A stretch of DNA of 64,000 nt, from the NCBI RefSeq assembly GCF_024330105.1, contig NZ_JANDHW010000003.1:248001-312000 (forward strand). The letters are read 5' to 3'. The notes beneath the pieces were generated by a model that was not told where the DNA came from, made no database searches, and worked only from the letters and a program-made list of their open reading frames with translations. The position numbers were made by a program, and so were the translations under genes. Below, piece by piece: positions 25,227 to 34,894 of this stretch. The stretch comes from Coprobacter tertius (GTDB taxonomy: Bacteria > Bacteroidota > Bacteroidia > Bacteroidales > Coprobacteraceae). Position 1 is the stretch's first letter, and the number at the start of each line of letters is the position of its first letter.

Positions 25227-25997
25227 TTACCGGCTGAAAAACAGTTCGGGCTCTTTGCGCAATGAATATTTTTTGACGAATTTGCGGGAGACCAAGCGAT
25301 AGAGTAGCCCGTGGAACTTTCTTGCGTGCCGGGGACACACGGCGATGCAGTGGGCACATGAGATGCATTTGCGTTTGTCGGTTACCGGGGGATTCTGGGG
25401 ATCGATCGCCTGTGTCGGACATTGCCCGGCGCAAATGCCGCAGCGGTTGCATTTTTTACCGGCTGAAGGGTAAAGGGGAACTTTTTGGGCTTTTCGATAG
25501 GGTTGGCTGCCTTTTATTTCGCAAGGGGCGGCTTTGTTTTGTAATGCGATGGAGAGGCTGTCGGTACCGAATTTACGGGCAATCGCCAGATCGGACATAT
25601 CGGGCCGGCCGCGGCCCGTATCGGGAAAGATAGAATGCTGGCCGATGAAGGCTCCGGCCGAGAGTACCCGGAAGCCGTTGCGGGTAACGATGTCCGAGAG
25701 TTCGCGTAGGGCGTCGTCGTAGTCGCGGTTTCCGTAAACGCAGGCGATGACGGCGGGAGTGTGGTCTCCTTTTATTTTTTCGAGGGCTTCCCGGGCCGGA
25801 GCCGGGATTCGTCCGGAAAAAACGGGAACTCCGAAAACCGCGATCTCGTCGGGGGGAACCGATAAATCGGCCGGTGTATGGGACAACAAAGCGCAGGAAA
25901 GCGTATCGGTATTGCCGATGCCTTCTCCGATAGCGGAAACGATGCGAGCGGTCGTTCCGGTAGCGCTGAAATAGATAAGTCGGGTAGTACGGATCAT
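25227..25997 (-). CDS. EFR1-type ferredoxin: flavodoxin-like domain plus two 4Fe-4S clusters
   Basis: The 256-residue protein has an N-terminal flavodoxin-like fold (Y-F-S-A-T-G-T-T, the FMN phosphate loop; V-F-G-V-P-V-F-S-G-R; Y-G-N-R-D-Y). Two ferredoxin motifs follow: C-N-R-C-G-I-C-A-G-Q-C-P and C-I-S-C-A-H-C-I-A-V-C-P, at about 185-230. It is a cytoplasmic electron carrier of the EFR1 type, common in anaerobes. It stands alone. Confidence 0.88.
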   Translation of the reverse strand: MIRTTRLIYFSATGTTARIVSAIGEGIGNTDTLSCALLSHTPADLSVPPDEIAVFGVPVFSGRIPAPAREALEKIKGDHTPAVIACVYGNRDYDDALRELSDIVTRNGFRVLSAGAFIGQHSIFPDTGRGRPDMSDLAIARKFGTDSLSIALQNKAAPCEIKGSQPYRKAQKVPLYPSAGKKCNRCGICAGQCPTQAIDPQNPPVTDKRKCISCAHCIAVCPRHARKFHGLLYRLVSRKFVKKYSLRKEPELFFSR

Positions 25998-26064
25998 AAA
26001 AATGAAGTATTTGTTTTTTTGTCGGGTCGGATATTGCGATACGGCGCAGAATATGTTTCGGGGT

Positions 26065-26601
26065 TTATTTTATTTCCGGAAGGTCGGCTTTGAAAAGAAC
26101 AGAGTCTTTTTGAGCGGCCGAGAGGGCGGGGTCGTTCGCGATTTGTGGGAACGCTTCCCGGGCAGCTTCTATTTTTTCTTCTTTTAAGGTGCGGTAAATG
26201 AGCGGAATGTCGTCTCCTTTACGCGATGAGATCATGAAATTACCGCTATCGATGCGCATATTGACTTGAGGGGCGCTGATGATGGTATTGTCGAATACGA
26301 AAGCAATGCATTTTCCGATGGATTTTTCGGTAGCTTCGGCAAATCGTTCGGTTCCCTGTTTGCCGGTTTTCCCGATAATGACGAATAGGGTATCTCCTGT
26401 AGCTTCGTTTACGGAAGAGTCTAACCGGAGATCGACAAAATCACGATAGGTTACGATGGGTTCGCGCGAAAGGCTGTCGGCGGCATTGCCGGTAATGGTG
26501 TACCAGCCGTCGGCTCGGTCGGTCTGTTTTTTGGAACAGGAGAAGAATGTGCCTGTAACGGCCAGCAGAAGGAGAGATATGAAAAAAGAATAGAATTTCA
26601 T
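26065..26601 (-). CDS. SecD-head-like lipoprotein
   Basis: I chose the ATG at 26601, because the signal peptide then starts at residue 1; a longer frame begins at 26664. The lipobox is F-F-S-C. The sequence I-A-F-V-F-D-N-T-I-I-S-A-P-Q-V-N resembles the P1 head subdomain of SecD/SecDF (L-D-x-x-V-I-S-A-P). The domain is free here, with no membrane channel part. The function is unknown; it may bind peptides. Confidence 0.65.
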   Translation of the reverse strand: MKFYSFFISLLLLAVTGTFFSCSKKQTDRADGWYTITGNAADSLSREPIVTYRDFVDLRLDSSVNEATGDTLFVIIGKTGKQGTERFAEATEKSIGKCIAFVFDNTIISAPQVNMRIDSGNFMISSRKGDDIPLIYRTLKEEKIEAAREAFPQIANDPALSAAQKDSVLFKADLPEIK

Positions 26602-26664
26602 CTTGTTTTGTGTATAGTTTGGATAAGTTATTTTAGGAGAAATACACCTTTCGGTGGATCGCAT

Positions 26665-26703
26665 TAAAAAGCATCCGGGAAAAATGCTTCCTCCCGGATG
26701 CTT
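26665..26703 (-). terminator. Terminator of the GH92 gene
   Basis: Read leftward, AAGCATCCGGGA pairs with TCCCGGATGCTT across an 11-base loop, followed by a T-run. Confidence 0.75.
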
Positions 26704-26727
26704 CCTGTAATATAAGACCGGCTGTCG

Positions 26728-28947
26728 TTATTCGTTTTCGGGAGCCGACATGGAAGGAGCTGCCGCTTCGGGCGAACTACCCCATTGCTTGTTGGGACGC
26801 GGTCCCATTTCGAAAACGAGTTTACCGCCTTTTACGATATCGGAGTGGTTGATCCAGGTCTGGTCGAACGGTTTTCCGTTGAGAGTGGCCGACTGGATGT
26901 ATTTGTTCTGGGCCGACACGTTTTTAGCTTCGATTACGAAGGTTTTTCCGTTGCCTACATTGATAGATACTTCGTCGAAAACAGGGCTTCCGATGTCGAA
27001 GATAGGACGTCCCGGACATTGCGGATACAATCCCATAGCGGAGAATACGTACCAGCTCGACATGGCTCCGCCGTCTTCGTCACCGCTGATTCCGTGAGGA
27101 TCGGTATCGAACCAGAGGTCCATGATTTGCCGAACTTTTTTCTGCGTTTTCCAAGGTTGTCCGGCATAGTTGTACAGGTAAGGGATATGGAATACCGGTT
27201 CGTTTCCCTGGCAATACATGCCCATCAGTCCGGTCATATCGGGGAATTGTCCCAGGAAAGTGAGTTTATCCATGCGGTGGGAAGTGGAGAACAACTCGTC
27301 GAGCTTCCGGACGAATTTTTCTTTTCCGCCCATCAGGTTGATCAACCCCTGTACATCGTGCTGTACGTGCCAGGTGTATACCCAGGAATTACCTTCGGCA
27401 AAGTAGGCTTCTCCGGCGAAACCGCCCGAATATTTGGGATCGAAAGGTTCTATCCATTCGCCATCGGCCGATTTCGGAGCCATCAGGCCGATAGAGGGTT
27501 TGAACAGGTTGCGGTAGTTATGCGCTCTTTTCATGAAGAGGGTGTAATCGTCTTCTTTCCCTAACTCTTTTGCCATCTGAGCCAGGCACCAGTCGTCGTA
27601 ACAATGTTCGAGCGTAACCGATACCGATTGGCGACGATGCCAACTATCGACCTCTTTAACCCATTCTTTTACTCCGGTCTCGGGCATCCAGCGTACTTGA
27701 TAAGGCATTTTTTCGTTGATGTCGTTCGTCACGGCTGCAGGAACGAGGGCTCCTTTTTTGACGGGGAGTGCCGGGTAAAATCCTTTATCGAAATAGCATT
27801 GTTCGAGTTCGGTCACGTAGCCCGAATCTCTCCAGGGAATCATGGTCGCCTGCAGGGCGTTCTTTTTCATCCCTTCGTATGCTTTTTCTACGTCGTAATC
27901 GCGTACTCCACGCATGTAAGCATCGGCGATGACTGCTGTAGAATGATGTCCGATCATGGCACCCGAACTGGGCAGCCAGCCGGTTTCTTCGTATTTGCGA
28001 ATGAATTCCCGGATCGCTTTATTGGTATCTTCGGGTTTGATAAGACTTTGCAGAGGATAGGCGCTGCGATAGGTATCCCATACGTTCCCCATGCGCAGGG
28101 CGCGGGTACGATGCAGGGTGGTGTAGAAGAGTTCTTGTTGCTTTTCGGTACCTCCTTTTACTTTTATCAGACTTAATTCTTCGTTCCAGGCCTTTTTAGC
28201 TTTTTGTTTTACCTGGTCGAAGGTCATCGTACCGATTTCCTGTGCGATAAAGTCGGTCGCCCGGTCGGCATTTTCGGGAGAGATTCCCACTTTTACCTCG
28301 AGCGTTTCGCCATTCGGGGAAGCCGGGAAGCCGATACTCCAGCCATCGGCGGTTTGGTCGAACGACTGGCAGGGACGGCTCAGTTGCAGAGTATAGAAAT
28401 TTTGAGCGTTGTTTCTGCCCGTAGAGGAACCGGCGATGGTAGAACTGTCTTTTAATGCGAAGGAGGCGTTTTTAGGCATATTCAGCAATAGATCGTACCG
28501 CTGGTCTTTCGGAATATCGAAGCGGAAAACGATCGTATTGGCCGTAACTGTAAATTCGGCGTTTACACCGGGGTCTTCGAGCAGTACCTGATAATAATAA
28601 GGGGTAGCGGTCTCGAGGTCGTGGTCGTATGTAGAGGCATTGGCCCGGATTCCCTTTTTCGTATCTCCCGTACCGATCATAAGGCTTCCGTTTCCGATGG
28701 GGAAACCGTATATCTTATCGGCGACGTACATGTCGGTAAATCCGGGAGTAAAAGAGGGGAAGAGGCCGACCGATCCTCCCGGTACTTTAATAACGGGGAT
28801 GGCGCCCCTTGTTTTGGGGTTTATCGTACCGATGTACATGTACACTTTGTCTTCGGGCGCTTTCGTATCCCGTTTTCCGGTTTGGCAGGAAAATAGGACG
28901 GAACACGATAAAGCAATGAGGGATAGCAGTTTTACGTTGGTTCTCAT
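26728..28947 (-). CDS. GH92 alpha-mannosidase, lipoprotein
   Basis: The 739-residue protein has its lipobox L-F-S-C at Cys21. The N-terminal beta-sandwich and (alpha/alpha)6 barrel of GH92 are recognisable from G-N-E-P-V-F-H-I-P-Y-L-Y-N, I-S-G-D-E-D-G-G-A-M-S-S-W-Y and F-D-I-G-S-P. The D-E-D-G-G segment carries the acidic catalytic region of the family. GH92 enzymes are calcium-dependent exo-alpha-mannosidases acting on N-glycans or yeast mannan. The lipobox suggests periplasmic or surface location. No SusC/SusD pair is nearby; the GH2 gene at 30062 could act on the same glycan core. Confidence 0.9.
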   Translation of the reverse strand: MRTNVKLLSLIALSCSVLFSCQTGKRDTKAPEDKVYMYIGTINPKTRGAIPVIKVPGGSVGLFPSFTPGFTDMYVADKIYGFPIGNGSLMIGTGDTKKGIRANASTYDHDLETATPYYYQVLLEDPGVNAEFTVTANTIVFRFDIPKDQRYDLLLNMPKNASFALKDSSTIAGSSTGRNNAQNFYTLQLSRPCQSFDQTADGWSIGFPASPNGETLEVKVGISPENADRATDFIAQEIGTMTFDQVKQKAKKAWNEELSLIKVKGGTEKQQELFYTTLHRTRALRMGNVWDTYRSAYPLQSLIKPEDTNKAIREFIRKYEETGWLPSSGAMIGHHSTAVIADAYMRGVRDYDVEKAYEGMKKNALQATMIPWRDSGYVTELEQCYFDKGFYPALPVKKGALVPAAVTNDINEKMPYQVRWMPETGVKEWVKEVDSWHRRQSVSVTLEHCYDDWCLAQMAKELGKEDDYTLFMKRAHNYRNLFKPSIGLMAPKSADGEWIEPFDPKYSGGFAGEAYFAEGNSWVYTWHVQHDVQGLINLMGGKEKFVRKLDELFSTSHRMDKLTFLGQFPDMTGLMGMYCQGNEPVFHIPYLYNYAGQPWKTQKKVRQIMDLWFDTDPHGISGDEDGGAMSSWYVFSAMGLYPQCPGRPIFDIGSPVFDEVSINVGNGKTFVIEAKNVSAQNKYIQSATLNGKPFDQTWINHSDIVKGGKLVFEMGPRPNKQWGSSPEAAAPSMSAPENE

Positions 28948-29329
28948 AGCAAATGTGTTTAAGTGAAAATTTTAAATATTTTTTAAGGCATAACGTAATG
29001 TATGTGAGTGTGTTTCTTCCCGTTAAAGATACTGATATAAAATGTTTTATCAAAAAAAATCGGGGTTAAAATGGTGCTCTTTTTTGAAAATAGATAAATA
29101 GATAGTTGTTAATATATTGATATATAAATATTTATAAGATAAAACTTATTTTTTGTTTTTAGAGGAACGAAACGATATGGCACTTACTCCGGTTTCCCGG
29201 ATTTCTTATCGGGGACAGCTGAAACGGTAAAGTAATAAAATCGTAATAAAAATGTAACAGATGATGCGATGGTGATTAGTAACCTTATTTTTACCTTTAT
29301 TCCCGATTATTATCGTACATAATTTATTT
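28948..29329. other. Divergent intergenic region between GH92 and DedA genes
   Basis: These 382 AT-rich bases should hold promoters for both directions. A -7-like box TAccTTTA is at 29292-29299, 31 bases before the DedA ATG. No repeat or RNA gene was seen. Confidence 0.4.
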
Positions 29330-29980
29330 ATGGAGTATTTGCATTTCGTTATCGATTTTATCCTGCACATCGATGTGCATCTCGCCGAACTGACCGCCGA
29401 TTACGGGGTATGGGTGTACGCGATTCTTTTTTTGATCATATTTTGTGAAACCGGGCTGGTGGTAACGCCTTTTTTGCCGGGAGATTCGCTGTTATTCGTT
29501 GCGGGGGCTTTGAGTTCGTTGCCTGTAAACGACATTAGCGTGCATGGGTTGGTGCTGTTGCTGATCGTGGCCGCGATATCGGGGGATGCTTCTAATTATT
29601 TGATAGGCCGGTTTTTCGGACAGAAACTTTTCGGTAACCCGGATTCGAAAATATTTAAACAGAGTTATCTGAAAAAAACGCATGCGTTTTATGAAAAATA
29701 CGGCGGAAAGACGATAATACTGGCCCGTTTCGTTCCTATCGTACGTACGTTCGCACCGTTTGTGGCCGGAATGGGACGTATGGATTACCGTCGTTTTTCG
29801 CTGTATAATGTCGTGGGCGGTATCGTGTGGGTCGTATTGTTTACCTATCTGGGTTATTTTTTCGGGGGATTATCTTTTGTACAGGAAAACCTGAAATTAC
29901 TGATCGTCGTCATCATCGTAGTGTCGTTATTACCGGCTGTTATCGAAGTGATTCGCAATAAAATGAAAACGCAAAAATAA
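29330..29980 (+). CDS. DedA/VTT-family membrane protein
   Basis: The 216-residue protein has several transmembrane helices. The DedA motifs are clear: [16 protein letters not shown] near 40-55, then [10 protein letters not shown] and [15 protein letters not shown] near 125-140. The family flips undecaprenyl phosphate or phospholipids and supports envelope homeostasis. It is transcribed alone and ends at a bidirectional terminator. Confidence 0.9.
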   Translation: MEYLHFVIDFILHIDVHLAELTADYGVWVYAILFLIIFCETGLVVTPFLPGDSLLFVAGALSSLPVNDISVHGLVLLLIVAAISGDASNYLIGRFFGQKLFGNPDSKIFKQSYLKKTHAFYEKYGGKTIILARFVPIVRTFAPFVAGMGRMDYRRFSLYNVVGGIVWVVLFTYLGYFFGGLSFVQENLKLLIVVIIVVSLLPAVIEVIRNKMKTQK

Positions 29981-30000
29981 TTTTTTCCTGTGCGTTTCTG

Positions 30001-30047
30001 AAATAAACAAGGGCCTGCGGAATGAATTCCGCAGGCCCTTGTTTATT
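30001..30047. terminator. Bidirectional terminator between DedA and GH2 genes
   Basis: A 22-base near-perfect stem runs from AAATAAACAAGGGCCTGCGG to its complement with a tiny loop. A/T runs at both ends allow use in both directions. Confidence 0.8.
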
Positions 30048-30061
30048 AACGGTTTTGTTTC

Positions 30062-32902
30062 TTATTTGTCGTTATAGGCAGAGGCTATAACGTTGAAATT
30101 ACGGGTATAGCCTTCGGGAAGAGAGAACTCGATTATTCTCTTTTCTCCCGGCAGCAAGTTGAAATATCCTTCTGAGAAATAAGCCGGTAGTATGATTTCC
30201 CCGGTTTCGGGATTTGTCGCGTTCAATTTTATCGAGACGGCCGGATGAGCCGAAATATTGGTTATTTCTACCCGGTTCCGATCGTTTTCTTTCAGTAGGC
30301 GAACCGTTAACCGGCTTGCCGGCATTTGGCTTAGAGCCTGATAAGACCGGGAATCTCCGGTCGTTCTCCAATAGTCGTTTATCGATAGGGTGCGGCCTTT
30401 CCGATCTTTTAATTCTACCCGGGCCAAATATAAAGAAGGCAAGCCGGACGGTTTTTCGGGAAGGAAGCAATCGGTGAAAGCGTTGGCGGCGGCATGGAAT
30501 TTACCGGATTTTCGGAATAACTCTTTTCCGTCGGGATCGAAGTACCGGAGGGTGGCCGTCAGGGATTTCGCGTCGTTGCGGGTGGTGTTTACGATAACGA
30601 TTTTATCGTCGGGCCGATTCATTTGTATGTGCAGCGGTTCACAGGCTTTACGGGCACCGAAGTATGATCCCGGTGTTTCGTAATCGTAACTGTAAGTTTG
30701 CCAGATCATGCTCGGCCAGGCCGGATGCGTCATCCAGAGGATGAGTCCGGTCGTATTGTTCCACATTTTACTGTTCCAGGCTTCGAGCATGTCGCGCCAG
30801 GCTTCGTAAGTGACGAATTGGGCTTTATCGGCGAAATCTTCCATTCCGGAAGGTGTTCCGTAACGGTTTACGGCCTGCATGAAATCATCGAAATTTTGTG
30901 TGGTGTGATGCAGGTCGTGGTAGGCCCATACGTCGTTGATGGGCCAGAGGTCTTGCGGAGCGATGAATTTGCGAATCGTGCTAGCTGTGGGGACGGCATA
31001 AGTTCCTAATTCGGTGAGGAATCCCTTTGCGTTTTTCGTAAAGTAATCGGCCGGATTTTTCAGGTATCCCCAGGGGCCGCTCGTTCCCATATTCAGGTAG
31101 CGGGATTGTCCGTGATAATGCCGCGTAGGATCTTCTTTGGCTGCCATGGCAGAGAGCATGGGCGCGAGTTCTGCCGGGGCGAACCCTTCGTTGCGGGGAC
31201 ACCATACCGCAATGCTCGGGTGATTGCGGAAACGGCGTATCACGTCGGTGGCATTGCGCAAAAAGAGCGGGAAATCGTTCGGCTCGACGGTGTCGTCGGT
31301 GGTGATCCAGAAATCGTTCCAGACGAGCATCCCGTACTCGTCGCACAATGCATAGAAGTCTTCTTCGGTAGATTCGCCTGTCCAGTTGCGGATAATATTG
31401 AAATGCGCCTCTTTATGCAATTTGAAATAAGGTTCGAGGCGCTCTCTCGAGCAGCGTTTCATCCCGTCGTCCATTCCCCAGTTTCCGCCCCGGCAGAAAA
31501 TGCGCACTCCGTTTACACGCAGTACGAGGAAAGGCCCTACCGGATCGTTGGGGTCGAGTATTTTCAGCCCCGAGGTATCGGCATTTTTAGCCAAAGTGGG
31601 GAGTTGATTGTCGGGAGTGTAGTGCACCCTTTTTTCGTAATCGAAAACCGGCTTTCCCGGATGCCGGGTATCGTTGGGAGTATAGGATACCCGGATGTTT
31701 CCCTTGTCGGGAGTATTTATCATAAGTTCGTAAGAGAGTTCCCGGATACCGAAGCGGATTTTTTTCCGGTCGGAAAAACCGTTGCCGTCGTCGGCTTCCA
31801 GCGTAAGGTCGTATAACGCAGGGGTACCGTAACCGTTGGGCCACCATAACCGGGGATGGGCCATATTCAGTTCCGGGTGTTCTTCGGGAGAAAAGCGGAT
31901 TTCTTTCTGTTCGAAAGGTTGTAAGGTGTACGGTGCTGAGATCTCGGTACCTTCGATGTGGGCGTAAAGATTTCCTTTTACCGTTTTGCCGGACGTATTG
32001 CGGATATCGGTTTTTAAAGTGATGGCGGCCCGGGTAGTATCGGGGAGTGCCAAATCGGTAACAATTAGCGGATCGCCGATGATGACGTCGCCTCCGATTT
32101 TGAGTTTTACTTTCTGCCAGATACCCATGTTGCGGTCGCGTATGCCGGGTATCCAGTCCCATCCGATAGACGAGATGAAGGTGGGACCGTCGAGGCTCAG
32201 GGTCCCCCCGTTGAGGCCTTGTCCTTCTTTTATCGATTGTTCGTGAGGAATTCCGGAATTATCGGGCGGGAGAATGCGTACGGCGAGCACGTTTTTCTCC
32301 TTGTTTTTAATCAGGGAGGTAACGTCGAAATCTCCTCTTATAAATGCGCCGTTTATTTTCCCGGCTTTTTTCCCGTTCAGAAATATTTCGGCCCTGTAAT
32401 TAATTCCGTCGAATACCAAACGCACTTTTTTATTCGCTGTATTTTCCGGTACCTCGAAAACAATCCGGTACCACCAGTCGGTGCGACATAGGGAGTCGGG
32501 AATGTATAGGTTGTTGAGTCCGTAATAGGGGTCGGGATATACGCCCTGATCGACCAGAGTAGTCAGTACCGTACCGGGAACGGTTGCGTTGTACCAAACT
32601 TGCGTATCCGTTTTCGGGTCGAAGATCGACTGCCGGGATTCTATGACCGTAGTACCGTCGGTCATTTCCCAGCCTTGGGAAAGAACCCATTCTCCCGGTT
32701 GCAAAGGGGTGAGCGATGTCGGGATATGCCGTTTGGGTACACGTCGGGTTTCGGGTACGGTTGCGTTGCTGACCGGAAGGTCTTTTTGAGGGGTTCGCAG
32801 TCCTGTCCAGAGCTGGTTGAGGGTTTGTGAAGATAAAGCGGGGAAGATGAACAGCCCTGCCACGAGAGCCGATAACTTCAATAGCCGGTATTCTTTTTTC
32901 AT
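30062..32902 (-). CDS. GH2-family beta-glycosidase, endo-beta-mannosidase/exo-glucosaminidase-like
   Basis: The 946-residue secreted protein has a signal peptide (about 1-25). The order is a sugar-binding jelly roll, Ig-like domain, TIM barrel and C-terminal Ig-like domains, as in GH2 beta-mannosidases. The acid/base Glu sits in V-W-C-P-R-N-E-G near residue 570, and the nucleophile Glu in F-L-T-E-L-G-T near 629. The overall pattern resembles mannosylglycoprotein endo-beta-mannosidase and exo-beta-glucosaminidase members. With the GH92 nearby, cleavage of the N-glycan Man-beta-GlcNAc core is a reasonable guess, not proof. Confidence 0.85.
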   Translation of the reverse strand: MKKEYRLLKLSALVAGLFIFPALSSQTLNQLWTGLRTPQKDLPVSNATVPETRRVPKRHIPTSLTPLQPGEWVLSQGWEMTDGTTVIESRQSIFDPKTDTQVWYNATVPGTVLTTLVDQGVYPDPYYGLNNLYIPDSLCRTDWWYRIVFEVPENTANKKVRLVFDGINYRAEIFLNGKKAGKINGAFIRGDFDVTSLIKNKEKNVLAVRILPPDNSGIPHEQSIKEGQGLNGGTLSLDGPTFISSIGWDWIPGIRDRNMGIWQKVKLKIGGDVIIGDPLIVTDLALPDTTRAAITLKTDIRNTSGKTVKGNLYAHIEGTEISAPYTLQPFEQKEIRFSPEEHPELNMAHPRLWWPNGYGTPALYDLTLEADDGNGFSDRKKIRFGIRELSYELMINTPDKGNIRVSYTPNDTRHPGKPVFDYEKRVHYTPDNQLPTLAKNADTSGLKILDPNDPVGPFLVLRVNGVRIFCRGGNWGMDDGMKRCSRERLEPYFKLHKEAHFNIIRNWTGESTEEDFYALCDEYGMLVWNDFWITTDDTVEPNDFPLFLRNATDVIRRFRNHPSIAVWCPRNEGFAPAELAPMLSAMAAKEDPTRHYHGQSRYLNMGTSGPWGYLKNPADYFTKNAKGFLTELGTYAVPTASTIRKFIAPQDLWPINDVWAYHDLHHTTQNFDDFMQAVNRYGTPSGMEDFADKAQFVTYEAWRDMLEAWNSKMWNNTTGLILWMTHPAWPSMIWQTYSYDYETPGSYFGARKACEPLHIQMNRPDDKIVIVNTTRNDAKSLTATLRYFDPDGKELFRKSGKFHAAANAFTDCFLPEKPSGLPSLYLARVELKDRKGRTLSINDYWRTTGDSRSYQALSQMPASRLTVRLLKENDRNRVEITNISAHPAVSIKLNATNPETGEIILPAYFSEGYFNLLPGEKRIIEFSLPEGYTRNFNVIASAYNDK

Positions 32903-33119
32903 ATTATAAAAAGTGTCGTGATTATAATGTGGTGAACTTGAATTAATGGAACAAAAATAACTTTTTTCCGCGAAATGCCAGCCAATAAAAGAATGTCTTA
33001 TCTTTTTTTGAGAGATATGCAGAAAATAAATATAAACTTTTGGACAATATCCTAAGGATAGTACCGCTATGTTTCATAAGAGGGTTATCGGTTGCAGGGA
33101 AAAGAAATGAGTCTCGGAG

Positions 33120-33150
33120 TTGGCATTTTAAAAGCAAACCCGTAAGTTTG
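33120..33150 (+). promoter_or_regulatory. Bacteroidota promoter (TTG-N20-TAagTTTG)
   Basis: TTG at 33120-33122 and a perfect -7 box at 33143-33150 are separated by 20 bases, close to the Bacteroidota consensus. The acetyltransferase ATG lies 27 bases downstream. Confidence 0.6.
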
Positions 33151-33176
33151 CAGTCTGAACGAAAAGATCGTATGAG

Positions 33177-33782
33177 ATGAAGAACTTGGGTATAAGATTT
33201 GCTACGGCAGCCGATGCGGAAGATATTTTGGCGATATACGCACCTTATATAGAAAATACAGCGATAACTTTCGAATATACCGTTCCGGCTATAACGGAAT
33301 TCAGGGAACGGATAGAAACAGTTTTAACATCTTATCCTTATCTCGTATGCACGGTAGATGGAAAAATCGTGGGTTACGCTTACGCCGCCCGTCACATGGA
33401 GCGGGCGGCGTATCAGTGGAACGCCGTATTGTCGGTGTATATCGATGAACAATACGGCGGTTACGGTTTGGGGCCTTTACTGTATGAAACGTTGATCGAT
33501 TTGCTGAAATTGCAGAACCTGCAAAATGTTTACGGAATCGTTACCTCCCCGAATGAAAATAGTGAAAAATTGCATTCCCGTCTGGGGTTCAGTTTGATCG
33601 GTCTTTTTCATAAAACCGGTTATAAATTCGGCCGTTGGTACGATGTTTCGTGGTGGGAAAAATTTGTTGGATGTGAATCGGGCATAAAGAATTTACCCTC
33701 TTTTATAAAAATAGGAGAGATCGACGAAAATGATATAAGAACGGTCATCGATAGACATCTCGACGCATTTCGTTTCAAATAA
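33177..33782 (+). CDS. GNAT N-acetyltransferase, phosphinothricin/MnaT-like
   Basis: The 201-residue protein opens I-R-F-A-T-A-A-D-A-E-D-I-L-A-I-Y-A-P-Y, then T-F-E-Y-T-V-P, Y-A-Y-A-A-R-H-M-E-R-A-A-Y-Q-W-N and Y-I-D-E-Q-Y-G-G-Y-G-L-G, the acetyl-CoA loop. This is the layout of the Bar/Pat branch, which acetylates amino acids or methionine sulfone-like substrates. A short C-terminal extension (about 165-201) is unusual. A good promoter lies upstream. Confidence 0.85.
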   Translation: MKNLGIRFATAADAEDILAIYAPYIENTAITFEYTVPAITEFRERIETVLTSYPYLVCTVDGKIVGYAYAARHMERAAYQWNAVLSVYIDEQYGGYGLGPLLYETLIDLLKLQNLQNVYGIVTSPNENSEKLHSRLGFSLIGLFHKTGYKFGRWYDVSWWEKFVGCESGIKNLPSFIKIGEIDENDIRTVIDRHLDAFRFK

Positions 33783-33836
33783 GTATTTAACGAAATGATG
33801 GTAAATGTCATGTTTAAAATATCAGTAGGTCATCGT

Positions 33837-34304
33837 TTATATTAAGTCGACGAGTTTTTCGAGATAGTTGCGGTCGATAGGGTCGAATGAAGATAAATCT
33901 TTACTATCTATATCCAATACACCCCATACGGTATCGTTTTTAATCATTGGAACGACGATTTCTGATCGGGAAAGCGAACTGCAGGCTATATGTCCCGGAA
34001 ATTTTTCGACATCGGGGACTATCAGCGTACTTTTTTGTTGCCAGGCCGTTCCGCATACCCCTCGGCCGTATTTTATGCGGGTACAGGCCAGTGGACCCTG
34101 AAAAGGCGCTAAAACGAGTTCTTCGCCTTTGACGAGATAAAATCCGACCCAGAAAAAACCGAATGTTTCTTTTAGAGCGGCTGCGATATTTGCCAGATTG
34201 GCGATCAGATCGGTTTCACCTTCGAGAAGACCTTGAATTTGGGGGAGAAGGCAGTTATACCGTTCTTCTTTATTATTTCCGGATATGTGTAATGATTCTG
34301 ACAT
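33837..34304 (-). CDS. msrC: Free methionine-(R)-sulfoxide reductase, GAF-type
   Basis: The 155-residue GAF-domain protein shows W-V-G-F-Y-L-V, G-P-L-A-C-T-R-I, G-V-C-G-T-A-W, H-I-A-C-S-S-L-S-R-S-E-I-V-V-P and L-D-I-D-S. These match fRMsr (MsrC/YeaZ-like GAF reductases), which reduce free Met-R-sulfoxide with three Cys. All three Cys (in L-A-C-T, G-V-C-G and I-A-C-S) are present. It is cytoplasmic and stands alone. Confidence 0.88.
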   Translation of the reverse strand: MSESLHISGNNKEERYNCLLPQIQGLLEGETDLIANLANIAAALKETFGFFWVGFYLVKGEELVLAPFQGPLACTRIKYGRGVCGTAWQQKSTLIVPDVEKFPGHIACSSLSRSEIVVPMIKNDTVWGVLDIDSKDLSSFDPIDRNYLEKLVDLI

Positions 34305-34462
34305 TATTTTCAGGTATTATTTTATGATGCGGTATTATTTCCGCAAAAATAATGAAAAAGATACATTTGTGAATCCGTTTGCGGCTGAAGCTTTTTAAAT
34401 CCGAAGATCTACCGGGAGAAATTCAAATGGTTTAAAATAATTTAACATTAATATCGATCTTT

Positions 34463-34489
34463 ATCTACGAAAACTTCGTAGATTTACGA
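34463..34489 (+). promoter_or_regulatory. Probable BlaI-type operator
   Basis: ATCTACGA (34463-34470) and TCGTAGAT (34476-34483) form an inverted repeat. The right arm also pairs with TACGA at 34485-34489, giving overlapping TCGTA/TACGA half-sites. It lies 35-60 bases before the ATG of the BlaI-like gene, so autoregulation is likely. Confidence 0.6.
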
Positions 34490-34523
34490 AAAAATAGTAG
34501 TTTGATATTTAAATAAATATTTT

Positions 34524-34883
34524 ATGAAAAGACTGACACAGCAGGAAGAAGAAATTATGTTGCTTTTTTGGCAATCGGGCTCCTCTTTTATAAGGGATAT
34601 AGTAGATAATATGCCCGAGCCGCGTCCACCTTACACGAGTGTGGCATCGGTCGTTCGTAATTTAGAGAAGAAAGGGTATCTTTCTTCTGAAAAAATGGGA
34701 AATTCTTTACGATATCAGCCGGCAATAAAAGAAAGCGATTATAAGCGTTATTTTTTAAGTGGTGTTGTAAGTAATTATTTTACAGGTTCTTATAAAGAAA
34801 TGGTCTCTTTTTTTGTAAGAGATCGGAAAATCAGTAAAGAAGAGTTGAAAGAACTGATCGATATTATCGAAAAAGAATCGTAA
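34524..34883 (+). CDS. BlaI/MecI-family repressor
   Basis: The 119-residue winged-helix protein begins L-T-Q-Q-E-E-E-I-M-L-L-F-W and shows P-P-Y-T-S-V-A-S-V-V-R-N-L-E-K-K-G-Y-L, the recognition helix and wing of BlaI. It is followed after 11 bases by a BlaR1-like metallopeptidase gene, the classical pair. In Bacteroidota such pairs usually respond to envelope signals rather than carry beta-lactamase, and none is here. Confidence 0.9.
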   Translation: MKRLTQQEEEIMLLFWQSGSSFIRDIVDNMPEPRPPYTSVASVVRNLEKKGYLSSEKMGNSLRYQPAIKESDYKRYFLSGVVSNYFTGSYKEMVSFFVRDRKISKEELKELIDIIEKES

Positions 34884-34894
34884 AATATTATAAT

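Noticed and set aside
26728-32902. A polysaccharide utilisation locus around GH92 and GH2
   Set aside because: No SusC/SusD pair, no hybrid two-component system or ECF sigma factor is nearby, and DedA lies between the two glycosidases in the other orientation.
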